From Sulfuricella denitrificans (GTDB lineage: Bacteria > Pseudomonadota > Gammaproteobacteria > Burkholderiales > Sulfuricellaceae), in contig NSJJ01000004.1 of the NCBI GenBank assembly GCA_002632355.1, forward strand, positions 1-64,000: a stretch of DNA of 64,000 nucleotides. Reading direction: 5' to 3'. Shown one piece after another: positions 29,595 to 38,768 of this stretch (positions are counted from its first letter, which is position 1; every line of letters starts with the position of its first letter). The position numbers were made by a program, and so were the translations under genes. The notes under the pieces are model-generated. The model worked only from the letters and a program-made list of their open reading frames with translations. It was not told where the DNA came from and ran no database searches.

Positions 29595-32021
29595 TTACAC
29601 CGACAAAATCTCGAATTCGTGCTTGGCTACGCCTTCCGTGGCCCTTTCCTTCCATGGGTCTTTTTCCACCGAAAGCGCATGGAGCAGACGCTGGTAGAGC
29701 GCCTTGCGCCCGGCCTCATCTTCCAGCACGCGTTTTTTCACGTAATCCATGCCCACGCGCTGGATCCAGTGCACGGTGCGGTCCAGGTAGCGCGCCTCTT
29801 CGCGATAAACCTGGATGAAGGCGCCGCTGTACTCCAGCACTTCCTCCGCCGTTTTGACCTTGACCAGAAATTCGGCCACTTCGGTCTTGATGCCGCCGTT
29901 GCCACCAACGTAGATTTCCCAGCCGGAATCCACGCCGATGATGCCCACGTCCTTGATGGCGGCCTCAGCACAGTTGCGCGGACAACCAGAGACGGCGAAC
30001 TTGACCTTGTGCGGCGCCCACATTTTCCAGAATGCCTTTTCCAGGTCGATACCCATCTGGGTGGAGTTCTGCGTGCCGAAGCGGCAGAATTCGCTGCCGA
30101 TGCAGGTTTTCACCGTGCGCAGCGCCTTGCCGTAAGCATGGCCGGACGGCATGTCCAGATCGGCCCACACGCCAGGCAGGTCTTCCTTTTTGATACCGAA
30201 CAGGTCGATGCGCTGGCCGCCGGTCACGCGGATCATGGGCACGGCGTACTTGTCGGCCACGTCGGCGATGCGGCGCAGGTCGGCTGCAGTGGTTTTGCCG
30301 CCCCACATGCGCGGCACCACGGAATAGGTGCCATCCTTCTGGATATTGGCATGAACGCGCTCGTTGACAAAGCGCGACTGGGCATCGTCTTTGGCTTCTC
30401 CGGGCCAGGTGGAAATCAGATAGTAGTTGAGGGCCGGGCGACAAGTGGCACAGCCATCCGGCGTGCGCCATTCCAGGAATTTCATGGTATCCGGGATGGA
30501 GAGCAGCTTGTGATCGCGGATCGCGGCACGCACCTCATCATGCGTGCGCTCGGTGCAGCCGCATATCGGCTTGACTGCCGGGGTGGCGGAATAGTCGCCG
30601 CCCAGGGTGGAGGAAAGAATCTGCTCCACCAGCCCGGAGCAGGAGCCGCAGGAACTGGCGGCCTTGGTGTGTTTCTTTACATCATCCAGGGTAAACAGGC
30701 CTTTTTCCTTGATAGCCTTGACGATATCGCCCTTGCACACGCCGTTGCAGCCGCACACTTCCATTTCGTCGGTCATTGCGGCGGCCTTGTTCTGGCCGGC
30801 GTGGCCGCCATCGCCGAGATGATTCTGGCCGAACATGAGGTGATCGCGAATATCCGAAACATTGCGACCTTCGCGCAGCAACTGGAAATACCAGGCACCG
30901 TCCACGGTATCGCCGTAGAGGCAGGCGCCTACCAGCTTGTTGTCCTGAATCACCAGTTTCTTGTACACGCCGCCCACGGGATCGGACAGCACGATATCCT
31001 CGGTATTTGCACCGCCGCTGAAATTCCCGGCGGAAAACAGGTCGACGCCGGTCACCTTGAGCTTGGTGGAAGTCACCGAACCGACGTAGCGGCCGATGCC
31101 CATTTCCGCCAGATGGTTGGCGCACACCTTGGCCATTTCGAACAAAGGGGCCACCAGCCCGTAGGCGATGCCGCGATGACTGACGCACTCGCCAATGGCG
31201 TAGATGCGCGGATCGTAGGTCTGCATGGTGTCGTTCACCACGATGCCGCGGTTGCAGTGGATGCCGGCGGATTCCGCCAGTGCGGTATTGGGCCGGATGC
31301 CCACGGCCATCACCACCAGGTCGGCCGGAATTTCGCTGCCATCCTTGAAGCGCACCGCCGAAACCTTGCCGTCCTTTCCGGCAATCAGTTCGGTCTCTTT
31401 CTGCAACAGGAATTTCAACCCCTTTTCTTCAAGGCTCTTCTGCAACAATCTGGCCGCGGTCCGGTCGAGCTGACGCTCCATCAGCCATTCCGCGATATGG
31501 ATCACGGTCACATCCATGCCGCGCAACAAAAGGCCATTGGCCGCTTCCAGGCCCAGCAGGCCGCCACCGATCACTACAGCATGCTTGTGCTTATGGGATG
31601 CATCGATCATGGCATCCACGTCATGAATATCGCGGAACCCGATCACACCATCCAGATCCTTGCCCGGCACCGGCAGGATGAACGGATTGGAGCCGGTCGC
31701 CAGGATCAGGCGGTCATATTCGGCGAAAGTGCCGTCTTCCGCATACACCACTCGATTCTTGCGGTCGATCCTGTTGATTTTCTTGTTGAGGTGCAGAGTG
31801 ATGCCGTTCTGCTGGTACCAGTCCACATCGTTGAGCATGATGTCCTTGATGGTTTGCTCGCCGGACAGCACGGGGGACAGCATGATACGGTTGTAGTTGC
31901 CATGCGGCTCGGCACCGAAGACCGTAATGTCATACATGTCCGGAGCAAGTTTGAGCAATTCTTCAATTGTGCGCACCCCGGCCATGCCGTTACCCACCAT
32001 CACCAGTTTGATTTTTTTCAT
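29595..32021 (-). CDS. nirB: Assimilatory nitrite reductase large subunit, NAD(P)H-dependent
   Basis: This 808-residue cytoplasmic enzyme reduces nitrite to ammonium with NAD(P)H. Domains in order: a Rossmann-type FAD/NAD(P)H oxidoreductase (VMVGNGMAGVRTIEELL at the start, VIGGGLLGLEAANGLL at about 147-162); a BFD-like [2Fe-2S] region with CGCNGVCKG and CGSCSG at about 420-465; a nitrite/sulfite reductase half-domain at about 550-620; and the siroheme/[4Fe-4S] region with CIGSEFCRFG and CPRNC at about 640-690. The ATG at 32021 follows a GGAGAG site; a 13-codon upstream extension is rejected. Its own sigma-54 promoter lies 70 bp upstream. Confidence 0.96.
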   Translation of the reverse strand: MKKIKLVMVGNGMAGVRTIEELLKLAPDMYDITVFGAEPHGNYNRIMLSPVLSGEQTIKDIMLNDVDWYQQNGITLHLNKKINRIDRKNRVVYAEDGTFAEYDRLILATGSNPFILPVPGKDLDGVIGFRDIHDVDAMIDASHKHKHAVVIGGGLLGLEAANGLLLRGMDVTVIHIAEWLMERQLDRTAARLLQKSLEEKGLKFLLQKETELIAGKDGKVSAVRFKDGSEIPADLVVMAVGIRPNTALAESAGIHCNRGIVVNDTMQTYDPRIYAIGECVSHRGIAYGLVAPLFEMAKVCANHLAEMGIGRYVGSVTSTKLKVTGVDLFSAGNFSGGANTEDIVLSDPVGGVYKKLVIQDNKLVGACLYGDTVDGAWYFQLLREGRNVSDIRDHLMFGQNHLGDGGHAGQNKAAAMTDEMEVCGCNGVCKGDIVKAIKEKGLFTLDDVKKHTKAASSCGSCSGLVEQILSSTLGGDYSATPAVKPICGCTERTHDEVRAAIRDHKLLSIPDTMKFLEWRTPDGCATCRPALNYYLISTWPGEAKDDAQSRFVNERVHANIQKDGTYSVVPRMWGGKTTAADLRRIADVADKYAVPMIRVTGGQRIDLFGIKKEDLPGVWADLDMPSGHAYGKALRTVKTCIGSEFCRFGTQNSTQMGIDLEKAFWKMWAPHKVKFAVSGCPRNCAEAAIKDVGIIGVDSGWEIYVGGNGGIKTEVAEFLVKVKTAEEVLEYSGAFIQVYREEARYLDRTVHWIQRVGMDYVKKRVLEDEAGRKALYQRLLHALSVEKDPWKERATEGVAKHEFEILSV

Positions 32022-32090
32022 CAATTTCTCTCCAGGAACATTCAGGAACGCCCACCACATGTGGGCTCAAAAATCACTTTGTAGTGGTAA

Positions 32091-32106
32091 AGCAAACACC
32101 ATGCCA
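32091..32106 (-). promoter_or_regulatory. Sigma-54 promoter of nirBD
   Basis: The minus strand reads TGGCATGGTGTTTGCT, a full match to TGGCAYG-N4-TTGCW. The predicted start at about 32080 gives a leader of about 59 nt. The leader holds a 6-bp hairpin with a five-base loop (32050-32066), which does not fit the ANTAR hexaloop rule. Confidence 0.87.
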
Positions 32107-32234
32107 AACATGCAACACATTGTGTTTATAGAAAAAATTTCATCTCATTCGAATGAAAGCACAGGCATGCCTGCATTTATGCACCCAATTCACTCAAGGC
32201 GCCTGTTTTATGCCCCAGATTAGGGCAAAACCAG

Positions 32235-34958
32235 TCAGAGGGTTTTTGTCATTGGCATCTGTGAGAACCGATTGCCACGAGCCAGCATGCGTTTCAGTTC
32301 CGGCAGGCAGGAACCGCATTCCGTGCCGCATCGGAGCCCGCTTTGCAGGAAGGCAAGATCGCTGCCTTTGCCGATCGCATCAAAAATTTCCCGCTCCGAG
32401 ACATTATTGCAGTTGCAAACGATCTTCCCGCGCGCAACACTGCCAGCAGGGGCTGTATTCACCGGCGCCAGCGCCCACAGGCGAATCTGTTCGATGGGCA
32501 AGCCGCTCGCCATCATTTCCTTGAGCCAGTCGCGCGCCATTGTTTCGCCCGAGAGCCGGGCTCCGACCACCATGCCATGATCGACCAGGATACGTTTGGA
32601 TATGCCGCGCCTTGCATCGTCATAACGAAGGGTCGCGTCGGGATCGTCCAGTCCCATCAGACGATCCAGCCGCTCGATCAGGATCGGGTCCAGCGGTGCA
32701 TCTCCGGCCACACGCAGCACCAGTACCGGTTCATCCTGACCGGACAGACCCAGCGAGGCATGCTGAAAACCAGGCAGCAGCGCCTGTACACGCGGCAGCA
32801 TCGCAAGCGCGCCATTTTTCCGCAGTGCAACCATCTGCCAGCGATAAGGCAATTTTTCGATCTTCACTGCGGCATGCTTGAGTTCTGGCTGGAACGACAC
32901 CGGATCGAAAGCCGGCGTCGTCAGCGCATTGGCGCCCGATGTGCTCATGAACCGGCTGCCCCAGTGCATGGGCATGAAGACCTGGGAAGGTTGCATTTCC
33001 GGTGAAGACTGCACGCGCACGGTGCAAGCGCCGCGCCTGCTTGAGACCTGCGCCACATCGCCGTCCTGTATCCCGCGCAGGCGCATGTCCTCCGCGTTCA
33101 TGGACAACACCGGCTCCTCGGCATGGCTGAACAGGCGCGCCACCGTGCCGGTGCGCGTCATGCCGTGCCACTGGTCGCGCAGGCGGCCGGTGTTGAAATG
33201 AAACGGATAGCTGGCATCGGTCATCTCTGCCACCTTCTGGTAGCGCACATTCATGAATCCGGCTTTGCCTGTCGGCGTAGGAAACACGCCGTCCGCATAC
33301 AGGCGAACCTGCCCTCCGGACTCCCCCTCCCTGAACGGCCATTGTTGCGGCCCCTGCTCACCCAGCAGGCGATAAGACAGGCCGGTGATATCCAGATCGC
33401 GTCCACGCGTGCTTTCCCTGTGTTCGTTGAAAACAGCTTCGGCGCTGGCATATGGGAACAGGGCCTGCCAGGATGGATGCCTGAGCTTGCTGCCCAGCCT
33501 GCGCGCAAAATCGGTTGCGATTTCCCAGTCCGGTCTGGCTTCGCCGGGCGGAATGCGCGCCGGCTGAAGGCGGGTAATGCAGCGCTCCGAATTCGTGACC
33601 GTCCCTTCCTTTTCGCCCCAGCTTGCGGCAGGCAGCAGCAGGTCGGCATAAGGCGAGGTTTCCGTATGGCGGTAGGCTTCCTGCAGGATGACGAATTCCG
33701 CTTTTTCCAGCGCTTCCCGTACCCTGCCCTGATCGGGCATGGAAAGCGCCGGATTGGTGCAGACGATCCACACGGCCTTGATCTCGCCCTGGCGCAGGGC
33801 CTCGAACAGCTCGACAGCCGTTTTCCCCGGCTGCGATGGAATTTGATTCACGCCCCACAGGCGGGCCACTTCCTCACGATGCGCCGGATTGGCCATGTCC
33901 CGGTGCGCCGGCAGCAGATTGGCCATCCCGCCGACTTCGCGCCCGCCCATGGCATTCATCTGCCCGGTAAGCGAAAAAGGCCCGGCACCGGGCTTGCCAA
34001 TCTGCCCGGTGGCCAGATGCAGATTGATCAGCCCGGCGTTCTTGTCGGTGCCATGGCTGGACTGGTTCAGGCCCTGGCAATATAGCGACAGGCTGGCACC
34101 CGAGCCACCGAACCAGCGGGCCGCCTGAATGATGTCTTTTGCCGGGACACCGCAAATATCCGCTGCGGATTCAGGCGTATATTCGCGCACCGTGTCCTTG
34201 AGCGCGTCGAAACCATCAGTATGAGCGCGAATGTAATCCATGTCGGCGAGCCCCTCCCACAACAGCACATGCAGCATGGCGTTGAACAGCGCAACATCAG
34301 TTCCGGGAAGAATGGGCAGGTGCAAGTCGGCGACAGAGGCGGTGTCGGTGCGGCGTGGATCGACCACGATGATTTTCAGGCCGGGATTGGCTTGTCTGGC
34401 CGCCTCGATGCGGCGAAACAGGATGGGGTGCGCATAGGCGGTATTGGAGCCGGCAATGAAAATACACCTTGCCCTCTCGATATCCTCGTAGCAGGCTGGC
34501 GGCGCATCCGCACCCAGCGTCTTCTTGTACCCCGTCACGGCGGAGGACATGCACAGGCGCGAATTGGTGTCGATGTTGTTGGTGCCGATCAATCCCTTGG
34601 CCAGCTTGTTGAAGATGTAATAATCCTCGGTCAGCAACTGTCCCGAAACGTAGAATGCCACGCTGTCCGGGCCATGCTCGCGAATGATGCCGGCGAAACG
34701 GCCAGCCGCGTAATCCAGCGCCTCGTCCCAATCCAGCTTCTGCCGCGAAGATTCACGCTCCAGTCGCAATTCAGGGAACAGCAGCCGGGTATCTGTCGCG
34801 GCCGAGCGATGCAGATTGGAGCCCTTTGTGCACAGGCGCCCGTAATTCGCAGGGTGGTCAGGGTCACCGCGCACTGCGACGATTTTTCCCTTGTCGGCTG
34901 TGATTATGATCCCGCAGCCGACTCCGCAATAACAGCAGGTGGATTTCACTTCTTTCAT
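32235..34958 (-). CDS. nasA: Assimilatory nitrate reductase catalytic subunit
   Basis: This 907-residue molybdopterin enzyme reduces nitrate to nitrite in the cytoplasm. An N-terminal [4Fe-4S] motif is at residues 8-44 (CCYCGVGCG, then RLCTKGSN). The bis-MGD-binding body runs to about 560, with NTGRLRDQWHGMTRTG opening the C-terminal MopB domain near 585. A C-terminal BFD-like [2Fe-2S] domain is at about 838-890 (VCNCNNVSEREIFDAI, CGTECGSC). It resembles NasA of Klebsiella and pseudomonads, and NasC-type flavoprotein partners are not seen here. It is the last gene of the nrtA-globin-nrtB-nrtC-nasA operon, 34 bp after nrtC. Confidence 0.95.
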   Translation of the reverse strand: MKEVKSTCCYCGVGCGIIITADKGKIVAVRGDPDHPANYGRLCTKGSNLHRSAATDTRLLFPELRLERESSRQKLDWDEALDYAAGRFAGIIREHGPDSVAFYVSGQLLTEDYYIFNKLAKGLIGTNNIDTNSRLCMSSAVTGYKKTLGADAPPACYEDIERARCIFIAGSNTAYAHPILFRRIEAARQANPGLKIIVVDPRRTDTASVADLHLPILPGTDVALFNAMLHVLLWEGLADMDYIRAHTDGFDALKDTVREYTPESAADICGVPAKDIIQAARWFGGSGASLSLYCQGLNQSSHGTDKNAGLINLHLATGQIGKPGAGPFSLTGQMNAMGGREVGGMANLLPAHRDMANPAHREEVARLWGVNQIPSQPGKTAVELFEALRQGEIKAVWIVCTNPALSMPDQGRVREALEKAEFVILQEAYRHTETSPYADLLLPAASWGEKEGTVTNSERCITRLQPARIPPGEARPDWEIATDFARRLGSKLRHPSWQALFPYASAEAVFNEHRESTRGRDLDITGLSYRLLGEQGPQQWPFREGESGGQVRLYADGVFPTPTGKAGFMNVRYQKVAEMTDASYPFHFNTGRLRDQWHGMTRTGTVARLFSHAEEPVLSMNAEDMRLRGIQDGDVAQVSSRRGACTVRVQSSPEMQPSQVFMPMHWGSRFMSTSGANALTTPAFDPVSFQPELKHAAVKIEKLPYRWQMVALRKNGALAMLPRVQALLPGFQHASLGLSGQDEPVLVLRVAGDAPLDPILIERLDRLMGLDDPDATLRYDDARRGISKRILVDHGMVVGARLSGETMARDWLKEMMASGLPIEQIRLWALAPVNTAPAGSVARGKIVCNCNNVSEREIFDAIGKGSDLAFLQSGLRCGTECGSCLPELKRMLARGNRFSQMPMTKTL

Positions 34959-34992
34959 GATGGACTCGTGGCAGGTTCTTGTGATTCAGAAA

Positions 34993-35784
34993 TCAGGCCG
35001 CCGGGCGAAGCTGGCGGCGATAAAGGAAGTCCAGCACCGCCCCGCGGTATTCGTGGTACTTCGCATCGTTGGCGAGCGCAAGGCGGTCGCGCGGTCGCGG
35101 CAGATCCACGTTCAGAATTTCTCCAATGGTGGCAGCCGGACCGTTGGTCATCATCACGATGCGGTCAGACAACAGCACGGCCTCGTCCACATCATGCGTC
35201 ACCATCATCACGGTGCTGTGCGTCTCCGCTGCGATCTTCATCAGTTCGTCCTGCAGATGGGCGCGAGTCAGCGCATCCAGCGCGCCGAAGGGCTCGTCCA
35301 GCAACAGCACCTTGGGCTGCATGGAGAGCGCACGGGCAATCCCGACGCGCTGTTTCATGCCGCCGGAGATTTCATGCGGGTGCTTGTGCTCGGCATGGGT
35401 CAGGCCCACCAGTGCCAGCGCCTCGTGAGTGCGCTTCTTCAGGCTGGCCTTGCTCTCAGCCTGGCCAAAAACTCGTTCAACAGCCAGATAGACATTTTCG
35501 AAGCAGGTCAGCCAGGGCAGCAGACTGTGATTCTGGAAAACCACCCCGCGCTCAGGTCCAGGGCCGGAAATCTCCCTGCCGGCGCACAACATCGCACCGT
35601 CGCTTGGAAGCGTCAGTCCCGCCACCAGGTTCAGCAGCGTAGACTTGCCGCAACCGGAGTGGCCGATCAGGGCAATAAACTCACCCTGGTTGATATTGAG
35701 GTTGATGTCGCGCAGCGCCACGAAAGGGCCTTTTTTGGTGCTGAACACCTGACGCACGTTTTCGATTTGTACGTATTTTTCCAT
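34993..35784 (-). CDS. nrtC: Nitrate ABC transporter ATP-binding protein
   Basis: This 263-residue ATPase has Walker A GHSGCGKSTLLNL at about residues 39-51, signature ISGGMKQRVGIARAL at about 137-151 and Walker B VLLLDEPFGALDALTR. It is the short NrtD/TauB-like type, without the NrtA-like C-terminal domain of cyanobacterial NrtC. The ATG at 35784 has a GGAG site; an 18-codon upstream extension lies inside the repeat element. It drives nitrate import together with nrtA and nrtB. Confidence 0.94.
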   Translation of the reverse strand: MEKYVQIENVRQVFSTKKGPFVALRDINLNINQGEFIALIGHSGCGKSTLLNLVAGLTLPSDGAMLCAGREISGPGPERGVVFQNHSLLPWLTCFENVYLAVERVFGQAESKASLKKRTHEALALVGLTHAEHKHPHEISGGMKQRVGIARALSMQPKVLLLDEPFGALDALTRAHLQDELMKIAAETHSTVMMVTHDVDEAVLLSDRIVMMTNGPAATIGEILNVDLPRPRDRLALANDAKYHEYRGAVLDFLYRRQLRPAA

Positions 35785-35796
35785 GATTTTCTCCGT

Positions 35797-35940
35797 GAAT
35801 AGTGCGGCGTGAAAAGTGAAGCCACTCGGCTTCGCCATTGTTGTGAAGTGTGAAGTGGAAAACCTTCAACGCCATACCTTTCACAGCGAAGCGGTTTCAC
35901 TTTTCACACTTCACAACGAAGTGGCTTCACACTTCACTCA
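35797..35940. repeat. GTGAA-heptad palindromic element between nrtB and nrtC
   Basis: This is a long hairpin-like element. One arm holds GTGAAAAGTGAAGCCACTCGGC and the other TCACTTTTCACACTTCAC. Its left-hand family core GTGAAAAGTGAAGCC-CTCGGCTT-GCC recurs at 40.2 kb. The stop codon of nrtB lies inside the element, so the insertion probably replaced the original end of that gene. Confidence 0.87.
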
Positions 35941-36845
35941 TAATTGAATTTCTTTGCCAGCAGCACCAGCATCTGTTCCAGCAGCAGGCCGACGATGCCG
36001 ACCACGAAGATGGCGATGATGATGTGCTCGACGTTGAGGTTGTTCCATTCGTCCCACACCCAGAACCCCAGGCCAACGCCGCCGGTCAGCATTTCCGCCG
36101 CCACGATCACCAGCCAGGCCACGCCAATGGAAAGCCGGATGCCGGTCATCATGTAAGGGAGCACGGCAGGGAACAGGATTTTGGTGAAGATTTTCCATTC
36201 GGACAGATTCAACACCTTGGCCACGTTCATGTAGTCCTGCGGAATCCGGTTCACGCCCACGGCGGTATTGATGATCATGGGCCAGATGGCCGAGATGAAG
36301 ATCACCCAGATCGCCGCCGGATTGGCCGCCTTGAACACCAGCAAGCCGATCGGCAGCCATGCCAGCGGGGACACCGGACGCAGAAGGCTGATAATGGGCG
36401 ACATCATGGCGCTGAGGAAACGGAAACGGCCGATCATGAAGCCCAGCGGGATGCCCACCAGGGCCGCCATGCCGAACCCGATACCGACACGCTGCAGCGA
36501 GGCAAGGATATTCCAGCCAATGCCCTGGTCATTGGGACCTTTATTGTAGAACGGATCGCTGAACAGGATAGTCGCCGACTCCCAGGTCTTCGCCGGGCCC
36601 GGCAATTGCGGACTGCTTTGCGAAACCAGTGCCCAGATGCCGATAAAAAGTGCCAGACCGAGTACCGGCGGAATCAGCCACTTGATGGCATTTCCTACTA
36701 GTTGACCAATTCTCTCGTGCAGGTTTTCGCCTGCCACGGCATTCTCGACAGCGGCAACTGCGACTTGCGGCTTGCCTGTCACGACAGTTTCCGGATCTGA
36801 CATGATTTTTTCCAAACTTTCATTTGTTAACTGGATGGCACTCAT
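35934..36845 (-). CDS. nrtB: Nitrate ABC transporter permease
   Basis: This 303-residue inner-membrane permease has an extended N-terminus, then about six helices and the binding-protein-dependent transport signature (EAA loop) at about residues 195-215 (VAKVLNLSEWKIFTKILFPAVLP). The start MSAIQLTNESL has a GGAGAG site; alternative MSDPET, 15 codons on, is possible. The C-terminus KKFNYE ends in a TGA formed by the neighbouring repeat. It is encoded between the globin and nrtC. Confidence 0.93.
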   Translation of the reverse strand: MSAIQLTNESLEKIMSDPETVVTGKPQVAVAAVENAVAGENLHERIGQLVGNAIKWLIPPVLGLALFIGIWALVSQSSPQLPGPAKTWESATILFSDPFYNKGPNDQGIGWNILASLQRVGIGFGMAALVGIPLGFMIGRFRFLSAMMSPIISLLRPVSPLAWLPIGLLVFKAANPAAIWVIFISAIWPMIINTAVGVNRIPQDYMNVAKVLNLSEWKIFTKILFPAVLPYMMTGIRLSIGVAWLVIVAAEMLTGGVGLGFWVWDEWNNLNVEHIIIAIFVVGIVGLLLEQMLVLLAKKFNYE

Positions 36846-36910
36846 TTTTTCTCTCCTGTTACACGCATCATCCGGCCACCCAGCTTGCTGAGCCGGGTGA
36901 CCTGGATTTA

Positions 36911-37324
36911 TCACGCCGTGGTGTAGGCCGCCTGTTTCATGGCGGATGCCAGGATGTTGTAGGCTTCTCCCCAGGCATTCATGACAGCCGGGGTGAACTG
37001 CTCACCCAGCCCCCGACCCAGGGTCCAGATCAGCGCGCTTCCGACCGTGTCGTAGTGCGCCTCCGTCACGCCATAAGCGACGTGGCCGCGTCCCATGTCT
37101 TCAATCCTCTCCAGAATGGGGCCGAGGTTATCCAGACTGGCGACGACTGTATTGATCATCGCCATGAGTTTGCGGCCCTGCTCGACCATATCTCCCCTGA
37201 ACATGCCGCGCAGGGAAGGATCCAGTTCGAACAGGCGTCCATAAAATAGCTGCGCGGCGGTATCCTTGATGGGAAGAACCATCTGCCAGCTACTGCGAAC
37301 CAGTGCTATTTTTTCGGGTGTCAT
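36911..37324 (-). CDS. Single-domain haemoglobin in the nitrate operon
   Basis: This 137-residue globin of the Vitreoscilla/flavohaemoglobin type spans only the haem domain. The proximal His lies in GRGHVAYGV (about residue 80), the region FYGRLFELDPSLRGMF covers helices B-C and EQGRKLM supplies the distal Gln at E7. It has no reductase domain. It sits 33 bp after nrtA and 65 bp before nrtB, with an AAGGA ribosome-binding site, so it is co-expressed with nitrate uptake. A role in detoxifying NO formed during nitrate/nitrite reduction, as proposed for Bjgb in Bradyrhizobium, is plausible. Confidence 0.92.
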   Translation of the reverse strand: MTPEKIALVRSSWQMVLPIKDTAAQLFYGRLFELDPSLRGMFRGDMVEQGRKLMAMINTVVASLDNLGPILERIEDMGRGHVAYGVTEAHYDTVGSALIWTLGRGLGEQFTPAVMNAWGEAYNILASAMKQAAYTTA

Positions 37325-37357
37325 GATGAATTTCCTTTCGAATCAATTACGGATTGA

Positions 37358-38611
37358 TTACGCCTTGACCTTGAAACTTGCGGCGTAGGCCTTGGGGTTC
37401 TTGCCATCCCACACACTGCCGTCCATGAGCTTGCTGCTACGCATGACATCCTTCGGAATCGGCGTTTTGGTCTGGGTCGCAGCCTGCTTGTAGAGCTCGA
37501 TCTGATTGACCTGCTTGGCCACGGCCAGATAATCCGGATCTTCCTTGAGCAGGCCCCAGCGCTTGTGCTGGGTGAGGAACCACATACCATCGGAGAGATA
37601 AGGGAAATTCACCGTACCTTCGTTATAGAACTTCATGTAATTGGGATCCTGCCATTTCTTGCCGTTACCGTTGTCATACTGGCCCAGCATGCGATCCTCG
37701 ATGGAGTCGAAGTCGGTGTTGACATAGGATTTTTCGGCAATGATCTTGGCGACCTGCGAGCGGTTCTTCATGTCATCAATGAATTTCGACGCATCCAGTA
37801 TGGCCATGATCATGGCGCGCGCAGTGTTGGGATACTTGTGCACGAATTCTGCCGTGGTACCGAGCACTTTTTCCGGATGATCTTTCCAGATTTCCTGGGA
37901 AGTCGTGGCTGTAAAGCCCACGTTGTCGCGAATGGCGCGCGCATTCCACGGTTCGCCGACGCAAAAGCCGTCCATGTTGCCGACCCGCATGTTGGCGATC
38001 ATCTGGGGAGGCGGCACAGTGATGTTTTTGACATCTGTGAACGGGTTGATGCCATTGCTGGCCAGCCAGTAATACAGCCACATGGCGTGCGTGCCGGTAG
38101 GAAAGGTCTGGGCAAAGGTATACTCGCGTGGCTCTTTCCTGATCAGGGCCGCCAGACTGGCGCCATCCACCGCGCCCTTGGCCTTCAGCTGGTTAGACAG
38201 GGAAATAGCCTGGCCGTTGTTGTTGATGCTCATCAGCACCGACATATCCTTTTTCGGCCCGCCGATCCCCAGCTGGACACCATAGATCAAGCCATACAAC
38301 ACATGCGAGGCATCCAGTTCGCCGTTCACCAGCTTGTCACGTACGCCCGCCCAGGAGGCTTCCTTGCTCGGCGTGATCTTGATACCGTATTTCTTGTCGA
38401 AACCCATCACCGAAGCGATGACCACCGAAGCACAATCGGTCAGGGGAATAAAGCCGATTTTCACCTCGGTTTTTTCCGGGGCGTCCGAACCAGCTGCCCA
38501 CGCACCACTGCGTATTGCCGGATCGACCATTGCCATCAAGGCACCGGCACCTAATAAAGTCGCACCTTTTTTCATGAAATCTCTCCTGCTGCTTTTGAAA
38601 TCGTCGCTCAT
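37358..38611 (-). CDS. nrtA: Nitrate ABC transporter substrate-binding protein, Tat-exported
   Basis: This 417-residue NrtA/CmpA-family protein binds nitrate or nitrite in the periplasm. The N-terminus has a twin-arginine signal (SSRRDFMKKGATLLGAGALM), so export is folded, through Tat. The mature protein begins about residue 40. Its conserved regions include KIGFIPLTDCASVVIASVMGFDKKYG and GNMDGFCVGEPWNARA. The start MSDDFKSS follows GGAGAG. Translation depends on read-through of the terminator in the leader. It is the first gene of the operon. Confidence 0.95.
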   Translation of the reverse strand: MSDDFKSSRRDFMKKGATLLGAGALMAMVDPAIRSGAWAAGSDAPEKTEVKIGFIPLTDCASVVIASVMGFDKKYGIKITPSKEASWAGVRDKLVNGELDASHVLYGLIYGVQLGIGGPKKDMSVLMSINNNGQAISLSNQLKAKGAVDGASLAALIRKEPREYTFAQTFPTGTHAMWLYYWLASNGINPFTDVKNITVPPPQMIANMRVGNMDGFCVGEPWNARAIRDNVGFTATTSQEIWKDHPEKVLGTTAEFVHKYPNTARAMIMAILDASKFIDDMKNRSQVAKIIAEKSYVNTDFDSIEDRMLGQYDNGNGKKWQDPNYMKFYNEGTVNFPYLSDGMWFLTQHKRWGLLKEDPDYLAVAKQVNQIELYKQAATQTKTPIPKDVMRSSKLMDGSVWDGKNPKAYAASFKVKA

Positions 38612-38639
38612 GCTTCTCTCCAATTAAAAAACACAAAAC

Positions 38640-38691
38640 AAAAAAGGCGTCTCATCCGCGAGAGATATCACTCTCGCGAATGGACGCCTTT
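38640..38691 (-). terminator. Leader terminator of the nrtA operon, target of antitermination
   Basis: An AAGGCGTC/GACGCCTT outer stem encloses an inner CGCGAGAG/CTCTCGCG stem and is followed by a run of six T. It lies about 30 nt before the nrtA start, after two ANTAR hairpins. Confidence 0.93.
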
Positions 38692-38700
38692 GTCCTTGCT

Positions 38701-38756
38701 CCGGTCTACATTGACCGGATCATTTGAATCTTGTTGACAGCCCGCCGTTGGACTGT
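38701..38756 (-). promoter_or_regulatory. ANTAR dual-hexaloop RNA leader
   Basis: Two short hairpins fit the ANTAR recognition rule (stem with a six-base loop, A at 1 and G at 4). P1 at 38737-38756 has stem ACAGTCC/GGGCTGT and loop AACGGC. P2 at 38701-38718 has stem CCGGTC/GACCGG and loop AATGTA. They are separated by 18 nt and followed by the terminator. The predicted sigma-54 start at 38758 places P1 at +3. NasT should bind here and allow read-through. Confidence 0.95.
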
Positions 38757-38768
38757 TGAATTAACATA

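Noticed and set aside
32050-32066. ANTAR hairpin in the nirB leader
   Set aside because: The stem encloses a five-base loop, there is no second hairpin and no terminator.
29550-32084. 844-codon open frame on the plus strand
   Set aside because: It is the antisense shadow of nirB, which has full domain and motif support; the frame shows no recognisable domain.
32205-32230. Terminator after nasA
   Set aside because: GCCC/GGGC forms only a 4-bp stem with a seven-base loop and a broken T run.
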